Notes: generated by a model not told the origin, from the sequence alone. A DNA stretch of 64,000 nt from Acanthochromis polyacanthus (GCF_021347895.1 NC_067131.1:10630653-10694652); one strand, 5' to 3'; shown: positions 40,079 through 53,646, counted from the stretch's first letter. Numbers and translations are program-made.

Positions 40079-40291
40079 CACACGTGGACAAAATTGTTGG
40101 TACCCCTCAGTTAAAGAAGGAAAAACCCACAATTCTCACTGAAATCACTTGAAAGTCACAAAAGTAACAATAAATAAAAATTTATTGAAAATTAAATAAT
40201 CAAAAACAGCCATTACTTTTGAATTGTTGATTAACATAATTATTTAAAAAAACAAACTAATGAAACAGGCCTGGACAAAAATGATGGTACC
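40079..40291 (+). repeat. Left terminal inverted repeat of Tc1-like element
   Basis: 213 bp. Outer motif GTGGACAAAATTGTTGGTAC at 40084 and inner motif CTGGACAAAAATGATGGTAC at 40271 are the presumed transposase sites. Confidence 0.95.
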
Positions 40292-40357
40292 TCTATAAAA
40301 GATTGAAAACTATTTGACCAGAGTGACATGATTAACTCAGGTGTGTCATTTAATTGA

Positions 40358-41494
<1,137 letters not shown>

Positions 41495-41500
41495 GTTATG

Positions 41501-41713
41501 GGTACCATCATTTTTGTCCAGCCCTATTTCATTAGTTTGTTTTTTTAAATAATTATGTTAATCAACAATTCAAAAGTGATGGCTGATTTTGATTATTTAA
41601 TTTTCAATAAATTTTTATTTATTGTTACTTTTGTGACTTTCAAGTGATTTCAGTGAGAATTGTGGGTTTTTCCTTCTTTAACTGAGGGGTACCAACAATT
41701 TTGTCCACGTGTG
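41501..41713 (-). repeat. Right terminal inverted repeat of Tc1-like element
   Basis: 213 bp, reverse complement of the left repeat apart from about four substitutions near the inner end (for example CAAAAACAG versus CAAAATCAG). It starts 6 bp after the transposase stop codon. Confidence 0.95.
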
Positions 41714-41715
41714 TA

Positions 41716-43050
41716 GCTACTAGTTAAGAAAGAAGTGAATGCTTCTGAAAACTAGAAGGCAAACTAGAAGGTAAGAATGTTGCCGTATAAAATGAAGGCA
41801 GGTCAAAACGTTACATTTACTGCAACGGCGAAATTAAATTTGTTCATTTGTTTGGGATGCCAACAAGATTAAACTGTTAAACCCAATTTCCGTCACAAAA
41901 AGGCTCACATCGAATCAAATTTGTTCCTATTTAGTTCTTCTGCAGAATTTACTTCCCATCCACCAGCCTCCAGAGAAAAAAAATGGACAATGTGTTATGT
42001 AGTGAACCAGGTTTTGCTCAAGGTTTCTTCCCATTAAAAGGGAGTTTTTTCTTGCCACTGTTGCCTTAGGGCTTGCTCTGGGGGTTTAGGTATACGGGTT
42101 CTGTGAAGCATCTTGAGACAATTTGAATTGTAATTCGTACTATATAAATAAACTTAAATTTTTTATTGACATTTAGACAGTTTAGCACCATGAATAAAGT
42201 TACAGCATACAAAAACACTAACTTGCTAAGTTTGGCTAGTTTAGTTTAGTGCAGGACACGATTAACTGAAAAGAGAAGAATAATCAGCCCACCATTAATA
42301 ACCACGATGTGCACGACTAATTTAAATATCTTTGTATTTACCTTTTGCTTACAAAGCCTGGCACACAAACATGTTACAGCAGCACAACTTAATGCGGTCC
42401 AATCTGACACACACCATCATCTTCTCCAGCTTACACGGGATACACGATGCACACCGAGGGGCCATTTTTCTCCCTTCATACGACCTGTTCCTGTAAATCT
42501 GCTCTGTTGCATTTGATTCCCACTCCAAGGCTGTTCAATAATTCAAGAAAAATCCTGTGCAGAATATGTTGCAGCGTGCAGACCATGTTCAGAAAACCTA
42601 CGGATTTCCAGAAAGCTGACATACACGAGGGATTCAGAAACAGCAATAACAGGACGGCGGAACATCAGTGGGAAAACATCACAAAGCAGGGATGGGAAAG
42701 AGCTTATTAAAACACAACAAGTCTGAGAGGAGACATCGAGCAGGAAATAGTCTAAATGGTTTAGTTTCTAAAATCCCAAAGGAGGATACTGAGTGTGTAG
42801 GGAGAATGCTTTATCCCCCAAACAACTGTTTTAAATACACACTTACAGACTCTCAGGTATTTTTTTTACAAGGTCCCATGCTTTGTGCAGTAAGTAAACA
42901 AATTATCTCATGTCTGTAACATTTGGTTCAATACACTTATGAAGATGTTAGTTTTTTTGACCTGATTTAGAAAACACCTGCTGCGTTATAGACTTTGATG
43001 GATGTTTGTGTGCTGTGCCATAAAACAAACAAAAAGAAGACTCAATTCAA
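41716..43050. other. Intergenic region, brca1 side
   Basis: Between the Tc1 element and the probable brca1 3' end. It includes a retroposon-tail-like repeat at 42005-42160. No exon is recognised; the frames of 60-90 codons near 42.3-42.9 kb have no domain signature. Confidence 0.7.
42005..42160 (+). repeat. 3' tail of a teleost retroposon
   Basis: GGTTTTGCTCAAGGTTTCTT, AAAAGGGAGTTTTTTCTTGC-CACTGTTGCC, then GCATCTTGAGACAATTTG and ACTATATAAATAAAC form a tail module found widely in fish genomes. No reverse transcriptase sequence is attached. Confidence 0.55.
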
Positions 43051-43070
43051 GCATCTTCTGCTGATTGAAC

Positions 43071-43076
43071 TTTATA
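43071..43076 (-). terminator. brca1: Candidate poly(A) signal of brca1
   Basis: TATAAA on the - strand, about 130 bp after the brca1 stop codon. It is a weaker variant of AATAAA. A perfect AATAAA on this strand lies only at about 42162, about 1 kb further, so the true site is uncertain. Confidence 0.35.
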
Positions 43077-43203
43077 TACATCATCTTTTTCACGTACAAC
43101 GCACAGAATAGAACAATGACAGATTAGTTAGCAAATTTTACATTAAAAATGGAAATATAAAACAGGTCGGGAGAGGACTGCGTGTTACGGTGTGTTCTTC
43201 TGC

Positions 43204-43298
43204 TCATGCTGTGTAATTGTTGAAGTTTTGCAGCGTGTAGGTCGCAACCGTGTCCAACAGCCAACCACGGCTCACAACTGTGGCTTGTCTGGAGAGAC
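43204..43298 (-). CDS. brca1: brca1 last coding exon (end of BRCT2)
   Basis: Acceptor TCTACTCCACAG then 95 bp ending in TGA at 43206-43204. Its first two bases complete a codon split after base 1, matching the exon at 48565-48622. It encodes LSRQATVVSRGWLLDTVATY and then a short tail ending NNYTA*. VVSRGWLLDTV corresponds to the human VVTREWVLDSV segment of the second BRCT, including its conserved Trp. Human BRCA1 continues about ten residues further, so the C-terminus is shorter here. Equivalent to human exon 24. Confidence 0.93.
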
Positions 43299-43426
43299 CT
43301 GTGGAGTAGACAGCAGTTAGGTACGAGTAAAGGTGGAAGAAAGTATGAGCAGATGCAAGATCTAACAACACATGAGTGCAGGAATAAATCTAGAGAAAAA
43401 TCATTTAGGGTTTAAAATGCTTAATA

Positions 43427-44943
43427 GAGGTCGACTGGTAGTTATCTCAGAGCCAGTATTGATACGGATTATTTCGAATCATGGAAGCTGATAATCGATG
43501 TTTGGAATACTATACACAAACTCCAACACAAACCTTCATTAAAATGCATTTGTGTATTTACATGTTTAGTTAAAAAAAAATCCTTCAGTGTTTACAGCCT
43601 CGTCATATGTAACCAATCAGAAAGTTCTGTAGAGCAGTGACTACAGAGAAGTCTTTAGAGACATGGGATATGTGACATGCCTGCTTCAACAATCTGCTAA
43701 AATAATGTTCTGTCATTCAGACATAAGTCATGTTTTCATTTCTGTTACTCATGACTCTGTTCAGACACACCCACCACAGTGACAAAAACAGCCATAGAGC
43801 GCACACAATATTAGTCATTCATGCGACATTGAACAGCACATCAAGCGATGAATAATACATAATAAAGCGCTAATAAACAAAAGGCTAAATCTAAATTACC
43901 AGCGAGCTAATCAAACTGCCCAAATAACTGATTGCCTAGTTTATTATGCTTACCCTAATTACTGAAAATTCTGCATTCGGTAATGATAATCTAAGTTCAG
44001 AAAAATATTCCAAAAGCTGTAAAGGAGCTCAAGATTCAACTGAAGGACAACAGGGAGGTGTCAAATGATTCAACAAAAGCCTACAAACTGTGACTCTGTG
44101 TGACTTGTCATATATCTAAAGTGATGAAAAGCACAAGTGTGACTTGCCATTTGACCAGGTATGAGCCTGTCTCCAGGTCGGGGAAAATTTATTTATTTAA
44201 AGAAATTTCCAGAGCTGCTGTTCTATTGTTCCAAGTGTGTAAATTTGCAGAAATCTCTTGCTTGTGGATCCTGCTGCTGTTGGACGCTCCAGCTGTTTAA
44301 AAAAACTCAGGAGAAAGATTCCTACAAACAGCTGGAAGCAACAAACTCAGCTTCAGCGACTGTTAATTCATTTTTGTTGAGTGTTATCAATCTAGCGTCT
44401 GTTTCATCACAGTACGTTCTATTTTTATGGACATTTCACTTATTATTGATGTCAAATTGTAGAGCAAAGTCAATGAGAGAGGTGTTTTTGACTCGGGCAC
44501 ATAAACTCAGGCTTTTGTGCTCTCTGTGATGTTTTTAGACCAATATTGGTGCTGAAACTCGGAAAAAGTGTTCCCCAAACCACTTTACACAGCTCCAAGT
44601 ACATCACTTGTGCATGCTTATCTGTTAATGTGACTGCATGCAGTTCAGACTTGTGCTGCGTTGACAGTGATAAGAAAATGTCACGAGATACGACCTCGTA
44701 AGATTGCCACTGCAGTTTGTAGGGAAAGGTGAGCTCATTCAGACATGAAGCTCACATGTTCAGTTACTGTCAGATTAACAGACAGGAGTCTGTAACGGGT
44801 TTTATAGAGAGCAGGGGCTCCATCTGAATGACAATAGTGGATTTCTAATTTGATTTTATTGGAAATAGGTTTCAAAAAATACTGGGAGAAAAATGCTCAG
44901 TATGAGACGTGATGATTGGCAAGGTCGATAATCGGTCGACTCC
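43427..44943. mobile_element. Unclassified inverted-end element, about 1.5 kb
   Basis: Left end TAGAGGTCGACTGGTAGTTA and reverse-complemented right end TAGGAGTCGACCGATTATCG are imperfect inverted termini, each starting with TA, compatible with a TA target duplication. The interior has no transposase-like frame. Part of it (44470-44760) is shared with 23560-24070. A terminus of the AGAGGTCGACCGAT type is common in fish repeats, but I cannot name the superfamily from sequence alone. Confidence 0.55.
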
Positions 44944-47900
44944 TATTTTGTATTCATATGCTGTAGCTTTTACATGATATTCAGAGCTTACAGTTCTGGC
45001 AGTAAGTCAATATTCATCGTTTACAGCTAATGCATGGCTCTCGTGTTTCTCTATATTTTCCGCAAATACCATGAAAAGACCCACAATTTGTTCGTCCATC
45101 CCTAAGTACATCCCTTCTCTGTCAGTGGCACTCAGCCCCGAGTCCACTGGTACTGCTAAAGATGTGAATCTATAAAAATAAGCTGTAAAAATAAAGTTTC
45201 AATTACCTAAACTCAATAGGTGATATTGTTTTTGCTGACACAGGAGTGCAAACTGCATTTGTCTGGCACGGTTTTCGGCTGTGGATTAAAACACACTGGT
45301 GCCCTGTAGAGTATTTATGGGACCATGATGATGTATTTGGGAGTGACTCCAAGTAAACAAAGGGACGTGTCAGCCGATGCGAGCGAGGGTCGTGTTTTAC
45401 TTGTTTTTCAACCACAGTGGAGCAATACTGGGGCATCCCTGTGGCTGAGGGGCTGAGATGCTTCCCACAAACCGCAACTATCCTGATTTGACTTTGGCAC
45501 ACTCTCTCTCGCCTTTATTTCTTCATGCATCTCTACTGATGTCTAAAGAAAGCAGAAGCTACAAAGGGAAAAAACTAGAGTAAAGAATCGATGCATTGCT
45601 GGTTTTGGGTTTCTTCGTGGGGTTTGTGACGAAAAGATGAATATACAGGAGGACATCGGCAGCCTTATTTTTTAAGTTTGTGTGGTAACAACTTAATAGT
45701 TAATAACTTAATAATATAAGTGATACAGGTCTGATCACCATTGCAGACTTGAATAATTGAGGATCACTATTATAGCAAAACAAGCAAAATCAAGTGGCAA
45801 AAGCAGGGGAATTTTAAATGCGTCAACTTAACCGACCAAGAAGATGTGCAAATATGTCAGATAAGAACAATAACCTGTGTCTCATAAAACACATTTATAT
45901 ATTGACACACAAATGCAAACTTGTGATTTCAATCAGTAAAGCACAAAAAGAGCACAAATGGGAGATAGAGAAGGGTAGAATGGAGGGGCTGCTCGATTAC
46001 CTGGTCTATAAGGAGGACGTGGAAGAGGAAAAGCGGCATTAAATATGCAGCAGTGCAAATTAGGATGCGAGGAGGAGGGAGTGGGGGAACTCGGAGCCAC
46101 TTGCTCCCTCTGTTTCAAACTGTCAGCCTCTCTCTTCTGCGGCCAACTTGTTTTGACATTCCCCCCGCTACAATCTGACATTTTCTCTTGGCCATTTTTC
46201 TGCTGCCTAACTTCCTTCACACATGCTTTCCTGGCAAGTCACTCTCCTCGCTCTTGTTGGGAACCTGTCTCATTTTGGTTGGCAGCATCTGTCATTGCCG
46301 GGGCACAAGCGCATCCAAATCTATGCACTAATGGACAGACAGGTACACTGACAAGCACAGCAGCCAAAATGTCTACGCTTGTGAGGACCGTCTGTTCACT
46401 CCATAAGAAATATGACCTTGAACAATATTATATCCGCTAACTAATACAGGATATTTAGTGTAATATGTATACACAAATGTACTGATTTTAGCACAAAGCA
46501 GCTGAAAAGGGGGATTAAATTGGTATAACCTTGCTGTGAATGTCGAGATATTTAGGGGACGACAGTTGCAACAGTGCTTTCATGGGATTTTTTTCAAACA
46601 TCAAAACCTTATGTGAGAAGATAATTACAGTTTATGTATATATATTAGTGAGCTTCAACAGTGCAGAATAAAGTCATACTTTGTCATGTGCAATGTTTTA
46701 AAAAACAACTATGACCACTGATGAAAGGACATCAAGAGCAACTTCAAACATGACTTTTTTTCTCCAACTATTTAAAGACACTGATTAAATGTTCACGTTT
46801 AGACGACATTTCAGTGGGATTTCCAATATTGAAAAGTTTTATCATCTATTGTGCAAAAATAGTAGCGCATTTTAACTGCAAATCCTGCCCTCCCCACCAC
46901 CAACAACAAAGTAATAAGGAAAACAATGGTCCAAGCAGTGGACACCCACAATCTTATTGTTGCTAACTGCACCCAAAGCTGGGAAGTGAACAGAAGAAGA
47001 AACACACTACAGAGTTACACTGCTTATACTGGAAGGACAGAGGCCATTTTCCACCTTCGGAGCAGCTGAACCTCTACGGCAATTTCATATATTACACATT
47101 AGACAACTGCTCCTGCTACGACGTTCCTTCAAGCTTCTTGGTGGCAGCACACCACCCATAGCTACATATTCAAATGAAATAATAAATACATCAAAATTGC
47201 ATTTGTGGCTACCCCACATTTTGCTTACAAGTGCAATAAGTCTTTGGAGAAATACCTTCACACTTGTGTCCTACTAATGTTGTACACACAATTTTGTTGG
47301 TTAAAAACAGAACGAAGAGATTATTTTGACGTCGAGACAAAATATCGATCAGTTTTTAACTCAAAATCAACACTAAAATCGTGGTTGGAGGGTAATATTA
47401 TACTAGATCCAGAGCTATTATGCAAAGTTCACATCCCATTATCAAACAATAATAAATACACTCTGGTCCTGCCTGTATTGGTATGAAAACTGTTAAAATG
47501 CTGGCCCTTTGCTAACATGTCATTTATTTTAACCATATCACAACAAACTGCTTAATGTAAGAAAATTCTACAAATGCAAATAAACAAACATTAGTAACTT
47601 TTCAGCATCGGAACAAACTGTTTCCTGTTAATTTAGCTGCCTTATTTGAAAACATTAGCAATTAAGGTGCCTTCTGCCTCCTACGAAACACTGTCTTACT
47701 ACATACTGCAGGCAATCTTCAATAAATTATCTTAATTGCTTCAATTATTTTCCTTCAGTTATTCAAAAATAGCCTCCCGCCCTTTTGCTTCTTCATTAAG
47801 TGTTAATGCCTTTTTTAAAGAGTCTGATTGTAATATGCAAAACAAACAGACTTCATGGCAGGAAATCATTTGGTGACATCTTTTTCTTTCATTACTAACT

Positions 47901-48119
47901 CGCAAAATAAAATGTTCTGACTAATTTTAAAGGGATTGTGCCATTGCTAGACAATAACATGATATATAGCAATCCTACCTTAGAGAACATTATTAGCCTC
48001 TATTGGTACATGTCCCATCACACAGGGTTTCTGTGCGACTGTCCATCAGTCTGCCCCTTTGTCAGCTCCAACCTCAGGGTGAAGCTGTGCATGAATTATG
48101 TAACTAGTCCCTGCTGCTG

Positions 48120-48405
48120 CTGTCAGTCTAATCTGTATCTTTATTTTTTATTTTTTGCTGGATTCTTCATTGTTCCTTTGTGTCTCATTTTTGTATTACT
48201 TTGTCTCGTTTCGTGTTTCCTTTTTTTGCTCGCTTGTGTTTTTTCGTTTTATTTTTGTCATTTTGTATTTTGCTTTTGTCAGTTGTCATTTTTTCTCATT
48301 TTTTTGTTTCTTCATTTGTTGTCTAAATTTTTTGCTCTTTTTTGATTTGCTTTGTGTCATTTGTCTTATTTCTTGTCATTTTGTTTCAATAAAAAAAAAA
48401 ATCTG
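48120..48405. repeat. Pyrimidine-rich low-complexity tract
   Basis: Almost pure T/C/G on the + strand with recurring TTTTTTGTCATTTTGT-type words, ending in a run of As. It produces artefactual Phe/Leu-rich frames. In brca1 sense it is A/G-rich and lies about 160 bp downstream of the exon at 48565. Confidence 0.85.
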
Positions 48406-48564
48406 TATCTTTATGAACCCTGTATGTGTGTCAGTACTGTGTGTGAACATGTGTGTGGGTGAGGGGGAGCGACAGAAAGTAAGTGAGAACAGCTCGAGTG
48501 TGTTCTTTTATGATGTTGTGTAAAAATAGAAGGTGATAATTAAATGTTTTCGGATGAGACTCAC

Positions 48565-48622
48565 TGCTGTATGCAGAAGACGACTCTGATCGAGGCTGTA
48601 CAATGACCAGTTGATGGGACTT
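48565..48622 (-). CDS. brca1: brca1 exon (BRCT2 core)
   Basis: Acceptor TTTTTGCTACACAG, donor GTGAGT; 58 bp, entering in phase 0 and leaving in phase 1. It encodes KSHQLVIVQPRSESSSAYS, aligned with the HPIVVVQPDAWTEDNG segment of human BRCA1 exon 23 (61 bp there, so one codon shorter here). The LVIVQP strand is conserved, while the variable loop has diverged. Confidence 0.92.
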
Positions 48623-48727
48623 CTGTGTAGCAAAAAGAAAAAAACATAAACCAGTTTAGCATTACAAAACAAACAACAATTATAACATACATCATACAGT
48701 TAGAGCCAGTGAAATTGGAAACATAGC

Positions 48728-50633
48728 ATTCAGACTATTTGCTATGATACTTAAAATTTAGCTCAGGTGCCACCCACTCCTTTTGATCACCTTTGATATG
48801 TTTTTCAATATGAGGCTATGATAAACAATTCTTATATGAAGGAAGTTTGAAACAACAAAGTCTCTTAACAGAGTTGGCCACCCAGTCAAACTGAGCAACT
48901 GGAGGAACATGTGACCAAAAACCCGATGATCACTGTCTGAGCACCAGAGATCAGGAGTGGAGTTGGGAGGAATTTCCAGAAGGACAGCAATCACTGCAGC
49001 ACTCCACCGATCTGGGCTTCATTGCGCAGTGGACAGATGGAAGCTTGTCCTCCATGAAAGACATTTAGAAGTCTGTTTGGAGTTCGTTCGAAAAAAAATA
49101 AAAACACTGCAAGAAACTAGATTCTCTGATCTGATTAAAACAGGACTGAAATGTTTGTCATGTCCCCCGGAAACCAGACACTGCTCTTTACTGGTCTAAT
49201 ATCATTCCAGTGATGAAACACGGTGGTGGCAGCATCATGCTCTAGGATGTTTGTCAGGAGTATAGAGAAGGGGGCTGGTCAGGGTTGAGGAAAAACTAAA
49301 GCAAAGAGATATCCAAAAAAAAAGTTCAGTAGCATAAAGGACCTTGGCTTGGGCTGATGATTTAGCATCTAAACCAAATGTTCCGAATGACCCGAAGCAC
49401 ACAGTCTTGGAAGGGTCTAAGGACAATTCTGTGAATGTCATTGGAGGCACAGCCAGGAGAGACCTGAAAATCGCTGCCCACTGACAGTCTCCAACCAACC
49501 AGAGGCCTGAGCTTGTTGCATCTTAACCAAGACTGTTAGTGTTATATAGAAAAGGGAAAGCTATGGGTTCATTGCTTATTATCCTTCCAGCAATGCATTT
49601 CACCAGATAGTTAAAATTACTTACTAAGAAGACACTGCTCGACATCGTACCACCAACTGTTCAGCTGTGATGTGTACTCTGCTACATGTGCTGCAGTGCT
49701 GAGATTATTGTGGAGTTGGAGCTGCTCGGCTGGACAAACTATCAATTTTCTTAAATGATCCAAACCATCTTTATCAGTATTATGTTCTGTAAAATAAAGT
49801 TTTCATATTGCCATATATTGGGCAACATGTACAGAGTTACTGATACATCTGTGACATCAAAAATAGGCCAATATTATCGAAGCAACAGAAATACTGGTCA
49901 GGTTCTACCAAGAAGACGTGAGGTACAACAGCTGCCAACAGTGCTTCAACTTAGCACTGAGTAGAGTCTGAATACTTACACTCAACAAAAATATAAACGC
50001 GACACTTTTTTTTGCTCAAAGATCTAAAACTTTTTCCACATACACAATATCACCATTTCTCTCAAATATTGTTCACAAATCTGTCTAAATCTGTGATAGT
50101 GAGCACTTCTCCTTTGCTGAGATAATCCATCCCACCTCACAGGTGTGCCATATCAAGACGCTGATTAGACACCATGATTAGTGCACAGGTGTGCCTTAGA
50201 CTGCCCACAATAAAAGGCCACTCTGAAAGGTGCAGTTTGTACACAATTCTTGGAAGCTGAAAACATCCCAGTTAGCCCATGGCCAGCATACTCAACGGAC
50301 ATGTCACCCATTGAGCATGTTTGGGATGCTCTGGATCGGCGCAGTTCATCAGTTTTTATGAGTTCATCTCATAAAAAATGGGAGCAAAAACAAAAGTGTT
50401 GCGTTTATATTTTTGTCGAGTGTATGTCAGTTTAATTCTTCAATTTTTTTTTTTTTTTACATAAATTTGCAAACATTTCTAAAAAGCCGTTCTTGTCATT
50501 ATGGTCATTATGGAGTATTGAGTGCTAGTTGAGAAGGAAAAAAGAAGGTGAATTTGAATGATTTTAGCACAAGACTGCAACATAACAAAATGCGAAAAAA
50601 GTGAAAGAGTCTGAATACTTTCTGAATGTACTG
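48728..50633 (+). mobile_element. Eroded Tc1-like element (pseudogene)
   Basis: Recognisable Tc1 words in order: ATTCAGACTATTTGCTATG, GAGCTCAGGTG-type block, GAATTTCCAGAAGGACAGCA, CACTGCAGCACTCCACCGAT, the KHGGGS-coding AACACGGTGGTGGCAGCATC, CACAGCCAGGAGAGACCTGA and the right end AAGTGAAAGAGTCTGAATAC-TTTCTGAATGTACTG with TA beyond. The transposase reading frame is destroyed by many stops and frameshifts, and the left inverted repeat is not clear. Element class is secure; boundaries on the left are approximate. Confidence 0.8.
49979..50422 (+). mobile_element. Non-autonomous Tc1-type element nested in the relic
   Basis: Left end CACTCAACAAAAATATAAAC and reverse-complemented right end CACTCGACAAAAATATAAAC are matching inverted termini; both sides are flanked by TA (49977-49978, 50423-50424). 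Removing the element and one TA restores the host Tc1 sequence AATACTTATGTCAG. It is 444 bp and keeps only the transposase part encoding MSPIEHVWDAL, including the catalytic Glu region, so it is an internal deletion derivative moved in trans. Confidence 0.92.
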
Positions 50634-51073
50634 TATTTAATTTTGCCTTTTCGGCCACAATAAATGTCACATTTGCTGAGCAACACGGCATTAATGTGCA
50701 ATTTTCAAAAATAAAATCAAAGCCTAGAGACAAATAAAAGGCATTAATGCAGCTTTGTGAGGCAAAGAGTTGTTGTGGGAGGCACTTCACTGACTGTTGC
50801 TTGTTTTTCTTGCAATATGTGTCCATCATGAAAATCCTAAGCATTGGAAGCATTTAAAACTGAAACAACTCATACAGGATTTAGGGAAAACGGGAATTAG
50901 ATAATTAGAAAAGCCCTTGTTGACAGGTCTCCTTCTGCTTTGATAGATCAGCACTCACCTGCAAACTTAAATGCCACTTTAAAGAAGCACAGATTGCATT
51001 TTTACAATTATACTGACGAGAATGAAGGCAGCAGTGACTACTTTTTCAAGTGGCAGACGATAGATACTCTTAC

Positions 51074-51147
51074 CTGTTTGCTGTCGAGGAAAAGTGGATC
51101 TCTAACTACAGCTGCCCCACAGAGCTCCACCATCCACTCCATTTCAT
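51074..51147 (-). CDS. brca1: brca1 exon (start of BRCT2)
   Basis: 74 bp, exactly the length of human exon 22, with acceptor TTTATCATAG and donor CAG|GTAAGAG. It enters in phase 1 and leaves in phase 0. It encodes (D)[19 protein letters not shown] and ends DSKQ, matching human DQLEWMVQLCGASVVKEL. The Met in WMVEL corresponds to human M1775, which lines the pocket for the +3 Phe of pSer-x-x-Phe partners. Confidence 0.95.
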
Positions 51148-53646
51148 CTATGATAAACACATAGAAAACTGTTGAAGGTAAACAGAAACTGTTTGGGGTA
51201 CTCCAAAAAGTTATCAGCAGCTACACCTAAATTTTATTCTTTCTGCTTTCATCTCTTTAACCCTGAGGGGATACAGAGCAGACGTATTTCAAGCTCAGAC
51301 TTCCTTTGATCACGGGAACGGAAAACAGGTCAATACCACTCAAAGCAATAAGTGCACAGCACTCAATCAATCAGCACACATTCAACTTGGTTTAGAAAAA
51401 TGCATCTATGTGCCTGGAAATACCAAACACAGCTACAAAAAGCAAAAAATAAACAACTTCACTTGTGTGGTATCCTTTACAGGAGACACATGAGGGTCAA
51501 CTTGTAGAGGCGGCATATAACCTCATCACGTATCATACAGAAACTTCTGTGGTTAAATAATGAATGAAATCTTGTTGAGTTGAAGAAAACAGACTCCATC
51601 CTCGTGTTTGTGCCATGTAAAAGAAAGTCTTTAAGCTACTCACGCTAGCTCACAGATGTCAACCCATTAGCAAAGCTTCATCGATCCAGCAGGCAGCAGG
51701 AGGATGCTGCAGGAGCACTTAAAGAGCCCCAGGAAGAAGAAAACCGAAGAATGCTGCCTTGTGAGTTCTCAAGCAATGTGCCCCCTGTGACCTTCACCGT
51801 CATTCAGCCACGTGGGAAGGGTAAAGCAAGAAGTATTTTGTATGACGGGCAACTAAACTCCTTTTAACCTTCAACTTCAAGGTTATTAACAGTTTAAATC
51901 CTGGAGACCAAAGTTCACAAACTGAGCTTTAGTTAAAAATATAAAACCATTGTATCTGTGGACAAGGGAGAACTGCAGAGGCATTTTGTCCACAAGTGAA
52001 AGCTCATTTCCGTTTTCTTTTCAGAAAAAAATAATTTCCAGGCAGCTAACTGGCTCCATAGCAACTGCTGTGCAATGTGACAACACCGCACCAAAAAACG
52101 CCTCACAGAACTCGGTAAGTCGGTATTCAGTCCACCCACGCGATGGAATCATTTGTCATTGTTCTCCAGTGAAAAAATGACTGGGGTTAAAAACAGCACA
52201 GGTTTCAAGCTAGTCTCCGTGTCAGTCAAAAGCTGTGTGTGCTACTTTAAGTGTCCTTCTTTTTATTGTCATGTTTTTCTCTTTAAAGCGAGGTGGGTGT
52301 CTATCGGAGTCCTGCAGGAGAGACATCAATAAGAAGAAACAAGTGTGGCTGAGAAAAGTAATTCTTGAGTGAAAGAAGAAGTGCAAACAGCATGACAGTA
52401 AGAATTTAATGAACAGCCATCTTATTGTTTAAAGAACATGCAAAAGGGAGTTTTTGAAACTTCATGTTTGTGATCAGTGACATCAACGAGATGTTGTAAT
52501 TCCTGTGGTGTTTTTGTGCTGTGTTCTTCAGACAAACCCAACAAGACTGGACCACAGCGAGAGAGAAAACTGAAGTAATTAGCAATGTCTGCACAGTGAA
52601 AGATCAATAGGTTTATGATTTTACTGACGTTTAGCAGTCTTAGCTAACCTACACCGGTTTAAAAAATAAAAAGCAGTTTGATCCCATTGGGGTAACTTCA
52701 GATACCTGAATGAATCCTTCTGATCATAATATTTTTTTTCTAAACATCAAATTTTCAAAATGAATTCTTTTAAGTGACTAGGTCTTAATCATTTAATGCA
52801 CAACATGGGACAAAAGTGACCCAAACCCAATGGAAATTGGGTGTTTCCTGACCCACACTGTGTATCAAAGAGTTAAAAGTGGATGCAAGGAATAATACAC
52901 TGTAGTAGAAAAATGCCAGCGACAAATTTGCATGAAATTAGAAGCAGTGTTTGAATTTATTTCTTTGTTTCTGTATGAAATAGTGACGAAAGTGACTACA
53001 TGATAACCATTTTATAGCTAATTCTAAGCTGCTGCTGTGCACCGCTAAATTACTGTTTTTATAACAGCGATGTTGTCCGACAGCCTCACAATAAACGGAT
53101 AAAACAGTTGTTAATTTGGCAAAATTTCCATTTAACAAGCGCAACAGAAAGTACACATCTCACACAATTATTCTTGCCTGTCAGCTGTTGTGTAGTCAAT
53201 CGTTTTCTTTTACACTGTCAATCACAGACACAGAGAGAGTCTTCTTTCTGAAAAGGGGGCGGGGACAGCAGCAGCGTAGCTACATTTAAAGCTACAGATA
53301 CTAAACGGGGCTTGAACCGCGGCTATAAAGCCAATCTTGTGGTGGGCATCCAAGAAAACTTTCTGAGAATCCAGGTTAAAAGAAATCTGGCATTCTGAGA
53401 AGGACTTATGGTTTAAAAATGAAAGCAACTGCTTGCGTCTACTGTGTTTCTCTATTAAGTGATTCTCATTGTCAGAAGGTGGAGACAAAAGTACTCCATG
53501 TCAGGTTTAAAACTCCTTTTGTGATTAATTTATAGTCAACTAATATACCAAACAAAGTCTCTCTAATAGTTGAACAAGTATGGATACTTACATAATGCCA
53601 AAACAAGTCATTTCCCATGTCACATTACGTTATTGTTCAGATTTAC
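51148..53646 (-). other. brca1: brca1 intron (human intron 21 equivalent)
   Basis: A 2.5-kb intron. I see no exon, RNA gene or clear mobile element in it; short open frames are unremarkable. Confidence 0.85.

Larger units (their letters stand above)
43299..48564 (-). other. brca1: brca1 intron (human intron 23 equivalent)
   Basis: A 5.3-kb intron. It contains an inverted-end element of about 1.5 kb (43427-44943) and a pyrimidine-rich low-complexity stretch (48120-48405). The frames at 45203-45502 (-) and 46045-46440 (+) lack recognisable domains and are judged chance. Confidence 0.85.
48623..51073 (-). other. brca1: brca1 intron (human intron 22 equivalent)
   Basis: A 2.45-kb intron mostly filled by an eroded Tc1-like element (48728-50633) into which a shorter Tc1-type element has jumped (49979-50422). 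Nothing else is seen. Confidence 0.88.

Noticed and set aside
45203..45502. 99-codon - strand frame in the expected path of brca1
   Set aside because: Considered as a brca1 exon, but phase and content do not fit between 48565 and 43298, which already join in phase and complete the BRCT.
46045..46440. 131-codon + strand frame inside a brca1 intron
   Set aside because: No domain recognised and no promoter, poly(A) or splice signals around it; composition resembles translated intron.
47938..48523. Two overlapping + frames rich in Phe, Leu and Cys
   Set aside because: They arise from the pyrimidine-rich low-complexity tract; apparent membrane segments are an artefact of T-rich codons.
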